A DNA stretch of 64,000 nt from positions 1-64,000 of the forward strand of contig JAQXCD010000051.1 in assembly GCA_029252045.1 (NCBI GenBank), read 5' to 3'. Each line of letters begins with the position of its first letter. The stretch's first letter is position 1. The DNA comes from Sulfitobacter sp. (lineage in GTDB: Bacteria; Pseudomonadota; Alphaproteobacteria; Rhodobacterales; Rhodobacteraceae). Under the pieces are notes generated by a model. It saw only the letters and a program-made list of their open reading frames with translations. It was not told the DNA's origin and did not search any database. The position numbers were made by a program, and so were the translations under genes. Shown one piece after another: positions 44,769 to 53,734 of this stretch.

Positions 44769-45338
44769 ATGCGTATCCTGTTTGCCTTAGCCCTGATGGT
44801 TGGCCCCGCCCTTACCAACGCTGCTTCAGCGCAGGAGTGCGCGGCCGTGCATGACGTTAGTGAGGAGCTTGCGCAGCTGATCACGCAGGCGCAAACGGCT
44901 GCGGATTTCCGGCAAGGGCAGGCGGCATCCGACGCGATGTGGAAGGTCTGGTTGCGCGCGCCTGATGAGGCGGCGCAAGCGGTGCTGGACCGCGGGATGG
45001 CGGCGCGTGGCAGTTTTGATTTTCCTGCTGCCCATCTTGAGTTTACGCGCCTGACCGAATATTGCCCTGACTATGCAGAGGGCTGGAACCAGCGCGCCTA
45101 TATCAGTTTCCTGCGCGAGGATTACGCCGCCGCATTGCTGGATCTGGACCGCGCGCTGGTGTTGCAACCGCGCCATGTGGCGGCGCAGTCGGGCAGGGGG
45201 CTGACGCTGATGAATTTGGGCCGCATCGCCGAGGCGCGCGAACAGATGCTGGCGGCTGTGGCGAACAACCCGTGGCTGTCGGAAAAGGCGCTGCTGGCCA
45301 AAGGCGCACCGCTGGGCCTGAAGGGCGAAGACATTTGA
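44769..45338 (+). CDS. Secreted TPR-repeat protein
   Basis: The 189-residue product has a signal peptide (RILFALALMVGPALTNAASA, cut near ASA-QEC). About three tetratricopeptide-like helices follow (WNQRAYISFLREDYAAALLD, LDRALVLQPRHVAAQSGRG, LMNLGRIAEAREQML). It has a Cys near the mature N-terminus (AQECAAV) and another in LTEYCPDY. TPR proteins mediate protein contacts in the periplasm. The function is unknown; it lies 31 bases after putR on the same strand and before tRNA-Leu. Confidence 0.82.
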   Translation: MRILFALALMVGPALTNAASAQECAAVHDVSEELAQLITQAQTAADFRQGQAASDAMWKVWLRAPDEAAQAVLDRGMAARGSFDFPAAHLEFTRLTEYCPDYAEGWNQRAYISFLREDYAAALLDLDRALVLQPRHVAAQSGRGLTLMNLGRIAEAREQMLAAVANNPWLSEKALLAKGAPLGLKGEDI

Positions 45339-45396
45339 GATATTTGCATCGGTGACATGTTTACAAGGGCGCAATGCTTTGTATGGTGCGGCGGAT

Positions 45397-45483
45397 GCGG
45401 GCGTGGTGGAATGGTAGACACACCAGACTTAAAATCTGTTGGGGCGTAGCCCCGTGGGGGTTCGAGTCCCCCCGCCCGCACCA
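45397..45483 (+). tRNA. tRNA-Leu (UAA), CCA encoded
   Basis: The acceptor stem GCGGGCG pairs with CGCCCGC, followed by A and an encoded CCA. The anticodon stem-loop has CTTAAAA with anticodon TAA (CAGACT/AATCTG stem), and the long variable arm (GGGGCGTAGCCCC) is typical of class II leucine tRNAs. The T-arm has GGTTCGAGTCC. It is 87 bases long. Confidence 0.95.
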
Positions 45484-45704
45484 TTGGTATATTGCACCTT
45501 ATTGTAGTTTGGAGGGGCAGTGGTATGTCCGCCAGTGTGCTGGCAATTCCCAAGCTTCTGTTTTGCGGAGTTTAGTATCTACATTTGCACAAGCGTCAGA
45601 ATACGGGTTTGTGAACCGTTCAAGAAATGGTCGGTTCTGGGAGGGTAGAGATGCCTCTTTTAAGGTCATTCAGGCACTTGCAGCACAGCACTAGAATTGC
45701 ATGT
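45484..45704. other. Spacer between tRNA-Leu and the CDF pseudogene
   Basis: 221 bases with lower GC than neighbours and no convincing gene. tRNA genes are common integration sites and this stretch could hold remnants, but I found no direct repeat of the tRNA 3' end and no integrase. Confidence 0.35.
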
Positions 45705-46592
45705 TCAGTCTGGAACTATCGCTCCTGAATGCTTTAACTTGTGTTCCGGTTCGACATGGATCGTGATTTTGGCTCCAGCCAAGAAATCTTTCAGAGAATT
45801 CTCTATCCGGTCGCAGATTTCATGCGATTGAAAAACCGTCGTTCCACCGGGCACGACCAGATGGAAATCAATAAATATTGCCGCGCCTGCGTGCCGTGTC
45901 CGAAGATCGTGCGCTTGCATTGCGCCATCCAATTGTGACGCGATAACGTTACGGATCGCGTCGAGTGTCTGCGCTGAGACGGCCTAATCCATCAAACCGC
46001 TCAGGGACTCTTTGACGATTTTCGAACCTGACCACAGGATGTTGACAGCCACGAGTGCGGCCAGTGCCGGATCCAGTATCCACCATCCTGTTGCGACAGC
46101 CAAAATAACGCCAGCGGCAACCCCGACAGAGGTAAGTACGTCTGTAATCAGGTGTTTTCCATCAGCTACCAAGGCCGGTGATTTCTGTGCTCGTCCACGT
46201 GTAATCAGCACCCAAGCCCATAGTCCGTTTATGACCGTTGCCGCCATGTTCACAAGAAGCCCTGCTACTGGGGCATCAAGGATGACCGGCTGCATGAAGC
46301 CGTGGTAGGCCTCACGGAAAATCAACAGCGCAGCTACGATGATCATCACACCCTCAAGGACAGCACTGAAAAATTCTACCTTGTGGTGTCCATAGGGGTG
46401 ATTGGCATCAGCGGGTTTGGCCGCGATATGGATCGCGACGAGCGCGGCGAACGCTGTTGCGACATTCACCGTGCTTTCGAGTGCGTCTGATAAAAGTGCA
46501 ACCGAGCCAGTTATCCAGTAGGCGAGGGCTTTTAATCCCAAGACAGCAAAGCCGACGAAAATACTGCCGATTGCAAGCTTGATAGTGGTCAT
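45705..46592 (-). pseudogene. Cation diffusion facilitator gene with one in-frame TAG
   Basis: A single frame from ATG at 46592 to 45705 encodes a CDF transporter of 295 codons with a TAG at 45984-45986 (codon 203). The membrane half contains SVALLSDALESTVNVATAF (helix 2), ANHPYGHHKVEFFS and LVADGKHLITDVLTSVG (helix 5), the His/Asp residues expected for Zn, Cd, Fe or Co binding. The portion after the stop is the cytoplasmic domain (AHDLRTRHAG, IDFHLVVPGG, IHVEPEHKLKHSG). Homologues usually have a Glu here (LMDEAVS), so GAG to TAG fits. A product lacking the cytoplasmic dimer domain might still insert in the membrane but is unlikely to work normally. Sequencing error is possible. Confidence 0.85.
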
Positions 46593-46622
46593 GTTGGCTA
46601 CTTCTCCAAGTCTGACCGCGGC

Positions 46623-46650
46623 AGTTTACCTGCGCGATACAGTGGTGCAA
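46623..46650 (-). promoter_or_regulatory. Candidate promoter of the CDF gene
   Basis: On the minus strand TTGCAC (complement of 46645-46650) is followed after 16 bases by TAAACT (complement of 46623-46628), a fair sigma-70-type pair 31 bases upstream of the ATG. A MerR-type 19-20 base spacing is not seen. Confidence 0.35.
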
Positions 46651-46889
46651 GCCGCTGGCTTTGCGAGTGAAAGTCATGTTCAAACTTATCTATATTTTTA
46701 TAGCTGAGATATTCCAAAAGACCCTCCTTTTTGGAACGCACGCAAACGACTTCATTTTCCGCTTCCACAAACCCCGTTCAAAATCTGACGAGTTGTTAAA
46801 GGATTTTGGCGCGATAGCAGACGTCCATGAATTCCCGCAGCGTTGATCGAAGGGGTGGGGCAAAGAAGGCCTGCGTGGATCTGCGCATG

Positions 46890-46916
46890 CGGGCAGCGGA
46901 TTATTACTGCTGCCCG
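46890..46916 (-). terminator. Hairpin after metG
   Basis: CGGGCAGC and GCTGCCCG form an 8-pair stem with an 11-base loop, starting 3 bases after the metG stop. There is no U-run on the minus strand, so termination is possible but uncertain. Confidence 0.4.
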
Positions 46917-46919
46917 TCC

Positions 46920-48632
46920 TTAATCCCGCTTGCCTGCGAACCGCTCTGCCCATTCCTCGCGTTGCTCGTCGGTGATCTTGGCAAACAGCACTTCGGGCAC
47001 CTCAAAAACGTGACCTGCGGGCAGTTGGGCTACGGCGGCGGGCACGTCTTCGGGGAAGCCGGCATCGGCGATTTTCATACCAGCCAGCATTTTGGCTGCG
47101 GCGTCGGGGATGAAGGGGGCTGCAAGAGACGCGTAGAGCGGGATGAGGTTGAGCGCGAGGCGGGTCTGGGCGGCGGCGCGGTCGGGGTCGGTTTTGAAGG
47201 TGGTCCACGGCGCTTGTGCTTGAAGGTATTCGTTACCTGCGGCCCAAATGGCGCGCAATTCGGCTGCGGATTTGCGGACTTCCATCTTGTCCATGGCTTC
47301 TGCGTAGCGCGCGACACGCTCGGTCAGGTCGGCAATGAGGGCGTGTTCTTCGGGGCCGTATTCGCCCGCCTCTGGCACTGCTTCGCCGAATTTGGAGCGG
47401 CAGAATTTGGTGATGCGGCTGACGAAGTTGCCCAGAACATCGGCGAGGTCTTTGTTGGCGGACGCTTGGAAGTTCTCCCATGTGAACTCGGAATCGGAGG
47501 TCTCGGGTGCGTGGGACAGCAGCCACCAACGCCAGTAGTCGGAGGGCAGGATTTCCAGCGCTTGGTCCATAAACACGCCGCGCCCGCGCGAGGTGGAGAA
47601 CTGGCCGCCGTCGTAATTCAGGTAGTTGAAGGATTTGATGTAATCGACCAGCTTCCACGGCTCGTTTGAGCCCATGATGGTGGCGGGGAAGCTGAGGGTG
47701 TGGAAGGGCACGTTATCCTTGCCCATAAACTGGGTATAGCGGACGTCATCGGCACCCTTGTCGGTGCGCCACCAGCGCTCCCAATCGGCACCTTTGCCGG
47801 CATCGACCCATTCCTGCGCACAGGCGATGTATTCGATGGGCGCATCGAACCAGACGTAGAAGACTTTGCCTTCCATGCCGGGCCAGTCCGCATCGCCGCG
47901 TTTCACGGGCACACCCCATTTGAGGTCACGGGTGATGCCGCGATCCTGTAGGCCGTCGCCATCGTGCAGCCATTTCTTGGCGATGGAGGTGGTGAGCACG
48001 GGCCAGTCTGTTTTGGAGACGATCCAGTCGTTCAGGCGGTCTTTCATCTGCGACTGTTTGAGCATCAGATGTTTGGTGGCGCGCATTTCCAGATCGGTGG
48101 CGCCCGAGACGGTGGAGCGAGGATTGATCAGGTCTTCGGGATCCAGCTGTTTGGTGCAGTTGTCACATTGGTCGCCGCGCGCGTCTTCAAAGCCGCAGTT
48201 GGGGCAGGTGCCTTCGACATAGCGGTCGGGCAGGAAGCGGCCATCGGTCTCGGAGTAGATCTGGCGCTGCTCGACTTCCTCGATCAGGCCTTCTTTGGCC
48301 AGCGCGCCTGCGAAATGCTGGGTCAAACGCTTGTTTTGCTCGGAGGAGGAGCGCCCGAAGTGATCAAAGCTGAGGCCGAACCGCTCGGCGATACTGGCCT
48401 GCACGGCGTACATCTCGGCGCAGTAGTCCTCAACCGGTTTGCCAGCCTTGGCGGCGGCCAGCTCGGCGGGGGTGCCGTGTTCATCGGTGGCGCAGAGGAA
48501 CAGAACCTCATGGCCGCGGCTGCGCAGATAGCGGGCATAGAGGTCTGCGGGCAGCTGGCTGCCGACCAGATTGCCGAGGTGTTTGATCCCGTTGATATAC
48601 GGAATGGCGGAGGTGATCAGGTGACGGGTCAT
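46920..48632 (-). CDS. metG: Methionyl-tRNA synthetase
   Basis: The 570-residue class I synthetase has the HIGH-type motif in [15 protein letters not shown] near residues 11-25. A zinc-knuckle insert [17 protein letters not shown] lies near 145-160, and the KMSKS-type motif appears as [11 protein letters not shown] (in this branch FSTSR replaces KMSKS). It charges initiator and elongator tRNA-Met. No C-terminal EMAP-like dimerisation domain is present, and the length matches the single-domain type. A short hairpin follows the gene. Confidence 0.95.
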   Translation of the reverse strand: MTRHLITSAIPYINGIKHLGNLVGSQLPADLYARYLRSRGHEVLFLCATDEHGTPAELAAAKAGKPVEDYCAEMYAVQASIAERFGLSFDHFGRSSSEQNKRLTQHFAGALAKEGLIEEVEQRQIYSETDGRFLPDRYVEGTCPNCGFEDARGDQCDNCTKQLDPEDLINPRSTVSGATDLEMRATKHLMLKQSQMKDRLNDWIVSKTDWPVLTTSIAKKWLHDGDGLQDRGITRDLKWGVPVKRGDADWPGMEGKVFYVWFDAPIEYIACAQEWVDAGKGADWERWWRTDKGADDVRYTQFMGKDNVPFHTLSFPATIMGSNEPWKLVDYIKSFNYLNYDGGQFSTSRGRGVFMDQALEILPSDYWRWWLLSHAPETSDSEFTWENFQASANKDLADVLGNFVSRITKFCRSKFGEAVPEAGEYGPEEHALIADLTERVARYAEAMDKMEVRKSAAELRAIWAAGNEYLQAQAPWTTFKTDPDRAAAQTRLALNLIPLYASLAAPFIPDAAAKMLAGMKIADAGFPEDVPAAVAQLPAGHVFEVPEVLFAKITDEQREEWAERFAGKRD

Positions 48633-48687
48633 GGGCAGGTTCCTCTGGCTTCCCGTCTCCCATAGCGCTTGGCGCGTGCGGGATCAA

Positions 48688-49698
48688 TCAGTGCAGCGCG
48701 GCTGTGATGCTTTCGCGCAGATCGCTGTAGGCGTCGGGGGGCAGAGCGCCCTGCCAGTTGGCGACAAAAACGGCACCGGTGTCGCTGACAACAAACAGTG
48801 CGCCGGACTGGCGCTCGGGCGTTTTGCTGCGCCACAGTCCCGAATGGTTGAGCATATGATGGCCGTCCACACGGCGGTTGAACACGCCAAGGCCCGCGCC
48901 GCTGTTGCGGTCTAGCGGGAAGGCGTTTGGATTTTGCATCCATAGCCTGTCGGGGGCGAACCAGTGCATCAGAAAACGGGCGTATTCCGTTGCCGAGACG
49001 CTCCACCCGCCAAAGCCGGCAGAGGCCCACATCCGTCCGCCGACCTGTGCAGAGGTGGCACCTGCGGGGCGCATGACCGTCTCAAAACAATGATCGCCAT
49101 AGGGCTGTCCGGTAATGCCTTCGATGATCTGGCCCAGCAGGGCGAAGTTGACGTTGGAATAGCTGTGGCTGCGGTCCGCACTGAGGTGGGCGGGATTATG
49201 CAGAGCGGCGCGGGCGAAATGCACCTGAGTGTAGAGATTGCGACCCTCGCCGGCGGTTTCGTCCGCGTCGATGTTTTTGGGCAGGCCGCTGGTGTGGGTG
49301 ACCAATGCGGAGAGGGGCAGCTTTGCCAGCTCAGGGTGGGGCGCCATGCCCAGCGTGTCCCAGACTGCGGTGAAGTCCGAGAGGGGCGTGTCCCAAGTAC
49401 ATGGCGTTTGCGGGAGAAGCGCGTTGAGGCACATGGCGGTGACGGCTTTGGACAGGCTGGCGACGGGATAGGGGGTAGCAGCCTCGCGGCCAGCGTCGGC
49501 GGTGCGGATGATTGTGCCCTGTGCGCCAAGGTCCATGGTGCTTTGGTTCATATCGTGGCGCGGCATCCAGTCCCGCCATGCGGTTTCTATGGCGGCGGTG
49601 TCGGCATTTTCTGGGGATACGTTGGGTAGTACTGCCAGTAGTGCAATGGCCAAAACGGTTGAACAGACCACACCTGCGATGAGTCGCATGGCCTGCAT
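48688..49698 (-). CDS. Beta-lactamase-family serine hydrolase
   Basis: The 336-residue protein has an N-terminal hydrophobic segment (LIAGVVCSTVLAIALLAVLP) that may be a signal or anchor. The class C/PBP4-like fold has the catalytic SxxK motif SLSK at residues 81-84 and a Tyr-x-Asn motif YSN around residue 167. The usual third motif (HxG) is represented by HSG in LNHSGLWRS near residue 288. Such proteins act as esterases, D-amino peptidases or beta-lactamases. No resistance context is visible. The start could be the third codon (49689). Confidence 0.8.
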   Translation of the reverse strand: MQAMRLIAGVVCSTVLAIALLAVLPNVSPENADTAAIETAWRDWMPRHDMNQSTMDLGAQGTIIRTADAGREAATPYPVASLSKAVTAMCLNALLPQTPCTWDTPLSDFTAVWDTLGMAPHPELAKLPLSALVTHTSGLPKNIDADETAGEGRNLYTQVHFARAALHNPAHLSADRSHSYSNVNFALLGQIIEGITGQPYGDHCFETVMRPAGATSAQVGGRMWASAGFGGWSVSATEYARFLMHWFAPDRLWMQNPNAFPLDRNSGAGLGVFNRRVDGHHMLNHSGLWRSKTPERQSGALFVVSDTGAVFVANWQGALPPDAYSDLRESITAALH

Positions 49699-49749
49699 TT
49701 TTGTCTGCCTTAGCGTGTCGGGGAAACATGCGGGGCAATGAGGGCGGGA

Positions 49750-50989
49750 CTATGGCTGCTTGTTGACCTTGTCACGGTCGCGGCGGAACAGGCGGCCCAC
49801 CACAAAAGACGTACGCGGGGAATCAACATATGCGGTGCGCAGTTTCGGTGTGGCGCGCGCGCATACGGGCGATGCCGAACACAATCAGCCCTGCGTGGCC
49901 GATGGCCAGCATGACGAACATGGCTTCGGGGCCTTTTGCCTCGATCAGCACGGAGGCGCCGTAGGGGGCGGCGATAGCGCCTAAGGCGAACCAGAACATC
50001 AGGGCGGCCGACAGTTCCACCCGCTCGTCCGAGCTGGCGAAGTCATGGGCGTGGGCGTGGGCGGCGGCGACGGAGTAGATCGGGAAGGTTGTCAGGCCGA
50101 AAAGACCAGCCGAGAGCAGAATGCCAGTGGGCCCCCAGCCGGATGTTGCCATTGTCACACCGCAACTGCCAATGGCCGCAACCGACAGCCAGATCAGCAC
50201 CTTGCGGCGGTCGTATTTGTCGGCGAGCTAGCCGATGGGGAACTGGGCGAGCGCACCGCCGATGACAAAAGCGGCGAGGAACCATGCAATCTGGCCAGCG
50301 GTCAGGCCCATTTCCTGTCCGTAGATTGGACCGACCATGCGAAAGGACGCGCTGGAAAGGGCGGCCACAATCACACCCGCCACAGCCAGCGGCGAGCGGG
50401 TATAGGCCAGCTTGGGGCGCAAACGCGGCGATTTAGGGGTTTCGGGCTGGGATGCAGTTGTCAGCGTGATGGGCAGCAGTGCGGCGCAGCACAGGATCGC
50501 AAGGATGTTGTAGGAGATATAGTCCGCAGGGGCGAGGATGCCGATGATGCCTTGCGCACACAGGCTGCCGGTCATGTCGACCATGCGGTAGGTGCCCATG
50601 GCGCGGCCGCGGGTCTCGTTGGTGACTTTGGCCTGCAACCATGCCTCGACCACCGTATAGCAGCCAGCCACGCAGAGGCCCGATGCTACCCGCATCAGCG
50701 CCCATGCGTAGGGGTCAATCACCATCATATGCGCAATCAGGGAAATGCTTCCCGCAGCGGTAAATGCTGCGAAGGTCCGGCTGTGGCCGATACTGCCCAG
50801 CAGGCGCGGCGCAAACCAGCAGCCGATAAAGAACCCGAAGAAATGCGCAGAGCCGAGCATACCGATTTCTTGCCGGGTGAATCCCAGCACTGTGCCAGAC
50901 AGCACGTCCAGCGGGCCAACCCCGCCCGAGGACAGCTGCAACAGGACAACTGACAAAAACAGCGCCGCAAAGGAGATCAACATCCGCAT
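49750..50989 (-). pseudogene. MFS transporter broken by TAG and a frameshift
   Basis: From ATG at 50989 the frame encodes the first eight helices of a 12-helix major facilitator (LISFAALFLSVVLLQL, GSAHFFGFFIGCWFAPRL, and so on). TAG at 50228-50230 then interrupts motif A of the second half: homologues read QFPIGWLADKYDRRKV, so TGG to TAG fits. The rest of the frame continues to a TGA at about 49823. In the next frame (downstream of a GC-repeat near 49855-49863) the expected C-terminus RTAYVDSPRTSFVVGRLF is read to a TAG at 49750-49752. Loss of one GC pair in the repeat would explain this. The original protein would have been about 412 residues. Confidence 0.82.
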
Positions 50990-51146
50990 GGGGTATCTGT
51001 GCGCCCGATCACGGGGGGAAGGCCAGCCAAAACCGACAGATTGTGACGTAATTTTTTGCTGATTCCGGATGAAGAGGCACAAAGCGGCTTGCAGCGCGCG
51101 GGGGCCTGCGTAGGTTGCGGGTAACTGATTGCGAAGGGATCAAGCT

Positions 51147-52190
51147 ATGCAAATGACAACATTGGGCCGCACGGGGATCGAGGTCTCGAAGTTTTGTCTG
51201 GGGTCTATGACCTGGGGCACGCAAAACACCCAAGCTGAAGGCCATGCGCAGATTGACCGCGCGCTGGCGGCTGGCATCAACTTTGTCGATACTGCCGAGA
51301 TGTATCCCGTCAATCCGCTGAGTGCGGAGACCCAAGGCGCTACCGAAGAGGTGATTGGCGCGTGGTTCGAGCAGACGGGACGGCGCAGCGATATGGTGCT
51401 GGCGAGCAAACATTCGGGCAATGGCATCGCCTATGTCCGCGATGGTGCGGATATTACCGCTGCGTCCATTCCGCTGGCGCTGGACGGCTCATTGAAGCGG
51501 CTCAAGACCGACTACATCGACCTCTACCAGTTCCACTGGCCCAACCGTGGCAGTTATATGTTCCGAAAGAACTGGGCGTATAATCCGACTGCGCAGGACC
51601 GCGCGCGGACGCTCCAAAATATGGAGGATTGTCTGGGGGCCTTGCAGGCCGAGGTCGACCGGGGCCGCATCCGTGCTTTTGGGATGAGCAACGAGAGCGC
51701 GTGGGGCCTGACGCAATGGGCCAATGCGGCCGAGCGGACCGGAGGGCCGCGTGTGGCCACCGTGCAGAACGAATATTCGCTGATGTGCCGACTGGCCGAT
51801 ACCGACGTGGCAGAGACCTGCCATAACGAGGACATCGGCATGTTGTCATTCTCGCCGCTGGCGACGGGCCTGTTGACGGGCAAATACCAGAACGGTGCGA
51901 TGCCCGAAGGCTCGCGTCTGTCACTGAGCCCGGAGTTGGGCGGGCGCAAAACGCCCCGTGTGTTCGAGGCGGTGGATGCCTATCTGGCAGTGGCGCAAAA
52001 GCATGGTCTGGATCCGGTGCATATGGCGATGGCCTTTGTGCGGGATAGGCCCTTTATGGCCAGCGCCATCTTTGGCGCCACATCCGTGGAGCAGCTGGAC
52101 CGGATTCTGGCAGGTGCTGAGCTGGTGCTGGACGAGGCCGTGATGGCGGATATTGATGCGGCCCACCGTGCGCATCCGATGCCCTACTAA
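51147..52190 (+). CDS. Aldo/keto reductase (Tas-like)
   Basis: The 347-residue protein has the AKR barrel with the catalytic tetrad visible: Asp and Tyr in NFVDTAEMYPVNPLSAETQ, Lys in MVLASKHSGNG, and His in DLYQFHWPNRGSYMF. The NADPH-binding C-terminal segment is MASAIFGATSVEQLDRIL. It resembles E. coli Tas. The substrate is unknown. The start at 51147 follows GAAGGGAT; a second ATG lies two codons later. It precedes the carnitine operon by 99 bases on the same strand, but no direct link is shown. Confidence 0.87.
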   Translation: MQMTTLGRTGIEVSKFCLGSMTWGTQNTQAEGHAQIDRALAAGINFVDTAEMYPVNPLSAETQGATEEVIGAWFEQTGRRSDMVLASKHSGNGIAYVRDGADITAASIPLALDGSLKRLKTDYIDLYQFHWPNRGSYMFRKNWAYNPTAQDRARTLQNMEDCLGALQAEVDRGRIRAFGMSNESAWGLTQWANAAERTGGPRVATVQNEYSLMCRLADTDVAETCHNEDIGMLSFSPLATGLLTGKYQNGAMPEGSRLSLSPELGGRKTPRVFEAVDAYLAVAQKHGLDPVHMAMAFVRDRPFMASAIFGATSVEQLDRILAGAELVLDEAVMADIDAAHRAHPMPY

Positions 52191-52289
52191 CCGAAAAGAC
52201 ACCAAACGCGACACATATCGACGCTTTCGGGAATGGCAAAGCCGCCCTTGGCATCGCAGTATTGCACCAAATCCAAAGGGAGCTACCTT

Positions 52290-53201
52290 ATGCCACTTGC
52301 TATGAACAAAGACGTTTTTATCACCTGCGCGGTCACCGGATCGGGCGCCACCCAAGACCGCAGCCACCATGTGCCGCGCAGCCCTGAGCAGATTGCCGAC
52401 AGTGCGATCAAGGCCGCAAAAGCGGGCGCCGCTGTGGTGCACTGCCATGTGCGCGACCCCGAAACCGGCGCGCCGAGCCGCGACGTCGCGCTCTACCGCG
52501 AGGTGACCGAGCGTATTCGTGACAGCGACACCGATGTGGTGCTGAACCTGACGGCGGGTATGGGCGGGGACATCGTGTTTGGCGATGTGGAAAATCCGAT
52601 GCAGCTTAACAAGGCCGGCACCGACATGGCAGGTGCAACCGAGCGGATGGCCCATATCACCGAGTGCCTGCCGGAGATTTGCACGCTGGACTGCGGCACG
52701 ATGAACTTTGCCGAAGCCGATTATGTGATGACCAACACCCCCGGCATGCTGGTGGCGATGGGGCAGATGATGACCGATCTGGGTGTGAAGCCCGAGATCG
52801 AGGCCTTTGACACGGGTCACCTTTGGTATGCCAAGGAGCTGGTGGCGCAGGGTGTGTTGGATAGCCCCGCGTTAGTGCAATTGTGTATGGGCGTCAAATG
52901 GGGCGCGCCAGATGATCTCAACACGTTTATGGCGATGGCGAACAACGTACCGCAGGACTGGACCTTTTCAGCGTTTGGTTTGGGCCGCAACCAGATGGCC
53001 TATGTGGCGGCGTCGGTACTGGCGGGGGGACATGTACGTGTGGGGCTGGAGGACAACCTGTGGCTCGACCGTGGTGTGCTGGCTGAAAACCACGATCTTG
53101 TGACCCGCGCGCGCGGTATCATCGAGGCGATGGGGGCCAAGTTGATGGGGCCAGAAGCGGTGCGCGAAAAGCTGGGTCTGCAAAAGCGGATGCCGCGTTG
53201 A
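52290..53201 (+). CDS. 3-keto-5-aminohexanoate cleavage (BKACE) family protein, probable dehydrocarnitine cleavage enzyme
   Basis: The 303-residue TIM-barrel enzyme has the BKACE zinc motif AAVVHCHVRDPETGAPS and IEAFDTGHLWYAKELVAQG, where Glu and His contact substrate. Family members condense a beta-keto acid with acetyl-CoA to give acetoacetate and a shorter CoA thioester. In this cluster, upstream of carnitine 3-dehydrogenase, the likely reaction is cleavage of 3-dehydrocarnitine with acetyl-CoA to betainyl-CoA and acetoacetate. The start at 52290 follows AAAGGGAGC; a later ATG at 52302 is possible. Its TGA overlaps the lipocalin start. Confidence 0.87.
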   Translation: MPLAMNKDVFITCAVTGSGATQDRSHHVPRSPEQIADSAIKAAKAGAAVVHCHVRDPETGAPSRDVALYREVTERIRDSDTDVVLNLTAGMGGDIVFGDVENPMQLNKAGTDMAGATERMAHITECLPEICTLDCGTMNFAEADYVMTNTPGMLVAMGQMMTDLGVKPEIEAFDTGHLWYAKELVAQGVLDSPALVQLCMGVKWGAPDDLNTFMAMANNVPQDWTFSAFGLGRNQMAYVAASVLAGGHVRVGLEDNLWLDRGVLAENHDLVTRARGIIEAMGAKLMGPEAVREKLGLQKRMPR

Positions 53202-53734
53202 TCCCCAGAGTGCTGGCGGCGGCAGCGGTGGTGGTGTTGGGCGCATGTGTCGCCACGCCGCCGCCGAGTGTCACCAAGCTGCAAAGCTACCGCGACCGCA
53301 GTGCGCTGATTGGCGTTACCTCACGGTTTGACGAAGCGAAGTTTGCGGGCGTCTGGTATGTCCGTGCGGGGTTTGATCCGGAGCTGGGCAAGATGGCGTT
53401 TAACATGCGTGCAACGCCGCAAGGTCCTGTGATGCGGCTGGGGGCGTTTGTCTGCGATCCTGCGGGTGTCTGCGGTGACTTTGCCGAAGACCTGCCGCTG
53501 AAGCGGATCAGCAACGGGCGTTACAGCACAAAGATGCCCAGCGGCGAGACGCGTGAATTCTGGGTGCTGTGGGTCGATGAGGGGTTCCGCACCGCAGTGA
53601 TGGGCAACCGCGACGGTACGTTCGGCTGGATCGTAGACCGCAGCACAAAGGGTGGCGCGGACCGGATCAAGGCGGCGCGCGAGATATTGGATTTTAATGG
53701 CTACAATGTGAGCCGACTGAAGGTGGTAAAATGA
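53198..53734 (+). CDS. Lipocalin-like lipoprotein of the carnitine operon
   Basis: The 178-residue product has a lipoprotein signal peptide with lipobox VVLGAC (Cys around residue 17), then a beta-rich domain with the lipocalin-like start FAGVWYVRAGFDPELGK (G-x-W motif) and MRLGAFVCDPAG. A TTG start at 53198 is required for a charged N-terminus (MIPRVL) and overlaps the BKACE TGA by 3 bases; an internal GTG at 53210 lacks the charge. It ends overlapping the next gene by 4 bases. Such lipocalins bind small hydrophobic or polar ligands in the outer membrane or periplasm, and might capture carnitine or its esters. Confidence 0.78.
   Translation: MIPRVLAAAAVVVLGACVATPPPSVTKLQSYRDRSALIGVTSRFDEAKFAGVWYVRAGFDPELGKMAFNMRATPQGPVMRLGAFVCDPAGVCGDFAEDLPLKRISNGRYSTKMPSGETREFWVLWVDEGFRTAVMGNRDGTFGWIVDRSTKGGADRIKAAREILDFNGYNVSRLKVVK

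Larger units (their letters stand above)
46593..46919. other. AT-rich spacer upstream of the CDF pseudogene
   Basis: 327 bases without a supported gene. One 61-codon rightward frame (46661-46846) has no ribosome site or recognisable motif. On the minus strand a plausible promoter for the CDF gene is visible (listed separately), and a hairpin follows metG at 46890-46916. Confidence 0.4.

Noticed and set aside
45397-45704. Integrated element with att repeat at tRNA-Leu
   Set aside because: I could not find a second copy of the tRNA 3' end or an integrase nearby; only composition and content hint at insertion.
46661-46846. 61-codon rightward ORF between the CDF pseudogene and metG
   Set aside because: No ribosome site, no recognised motif, and located in an AT-rich spacer. 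It may be chance.
2800-50230. Recoding of TAG (for example as pyrrolysine) because an MttB-family gene is at the right edge
   Set aside because: Many neighbouring genes end with TAG as a normal stop (tonB, exbB, the PopZ-like gene, cobQ, the hisC-type gene, the ABC exporter, pcaQ, suhB, EamA). Expected residues differ between sites (small residue, Glu, Trp), and no pyl genes or CUA tRNA are in the window.
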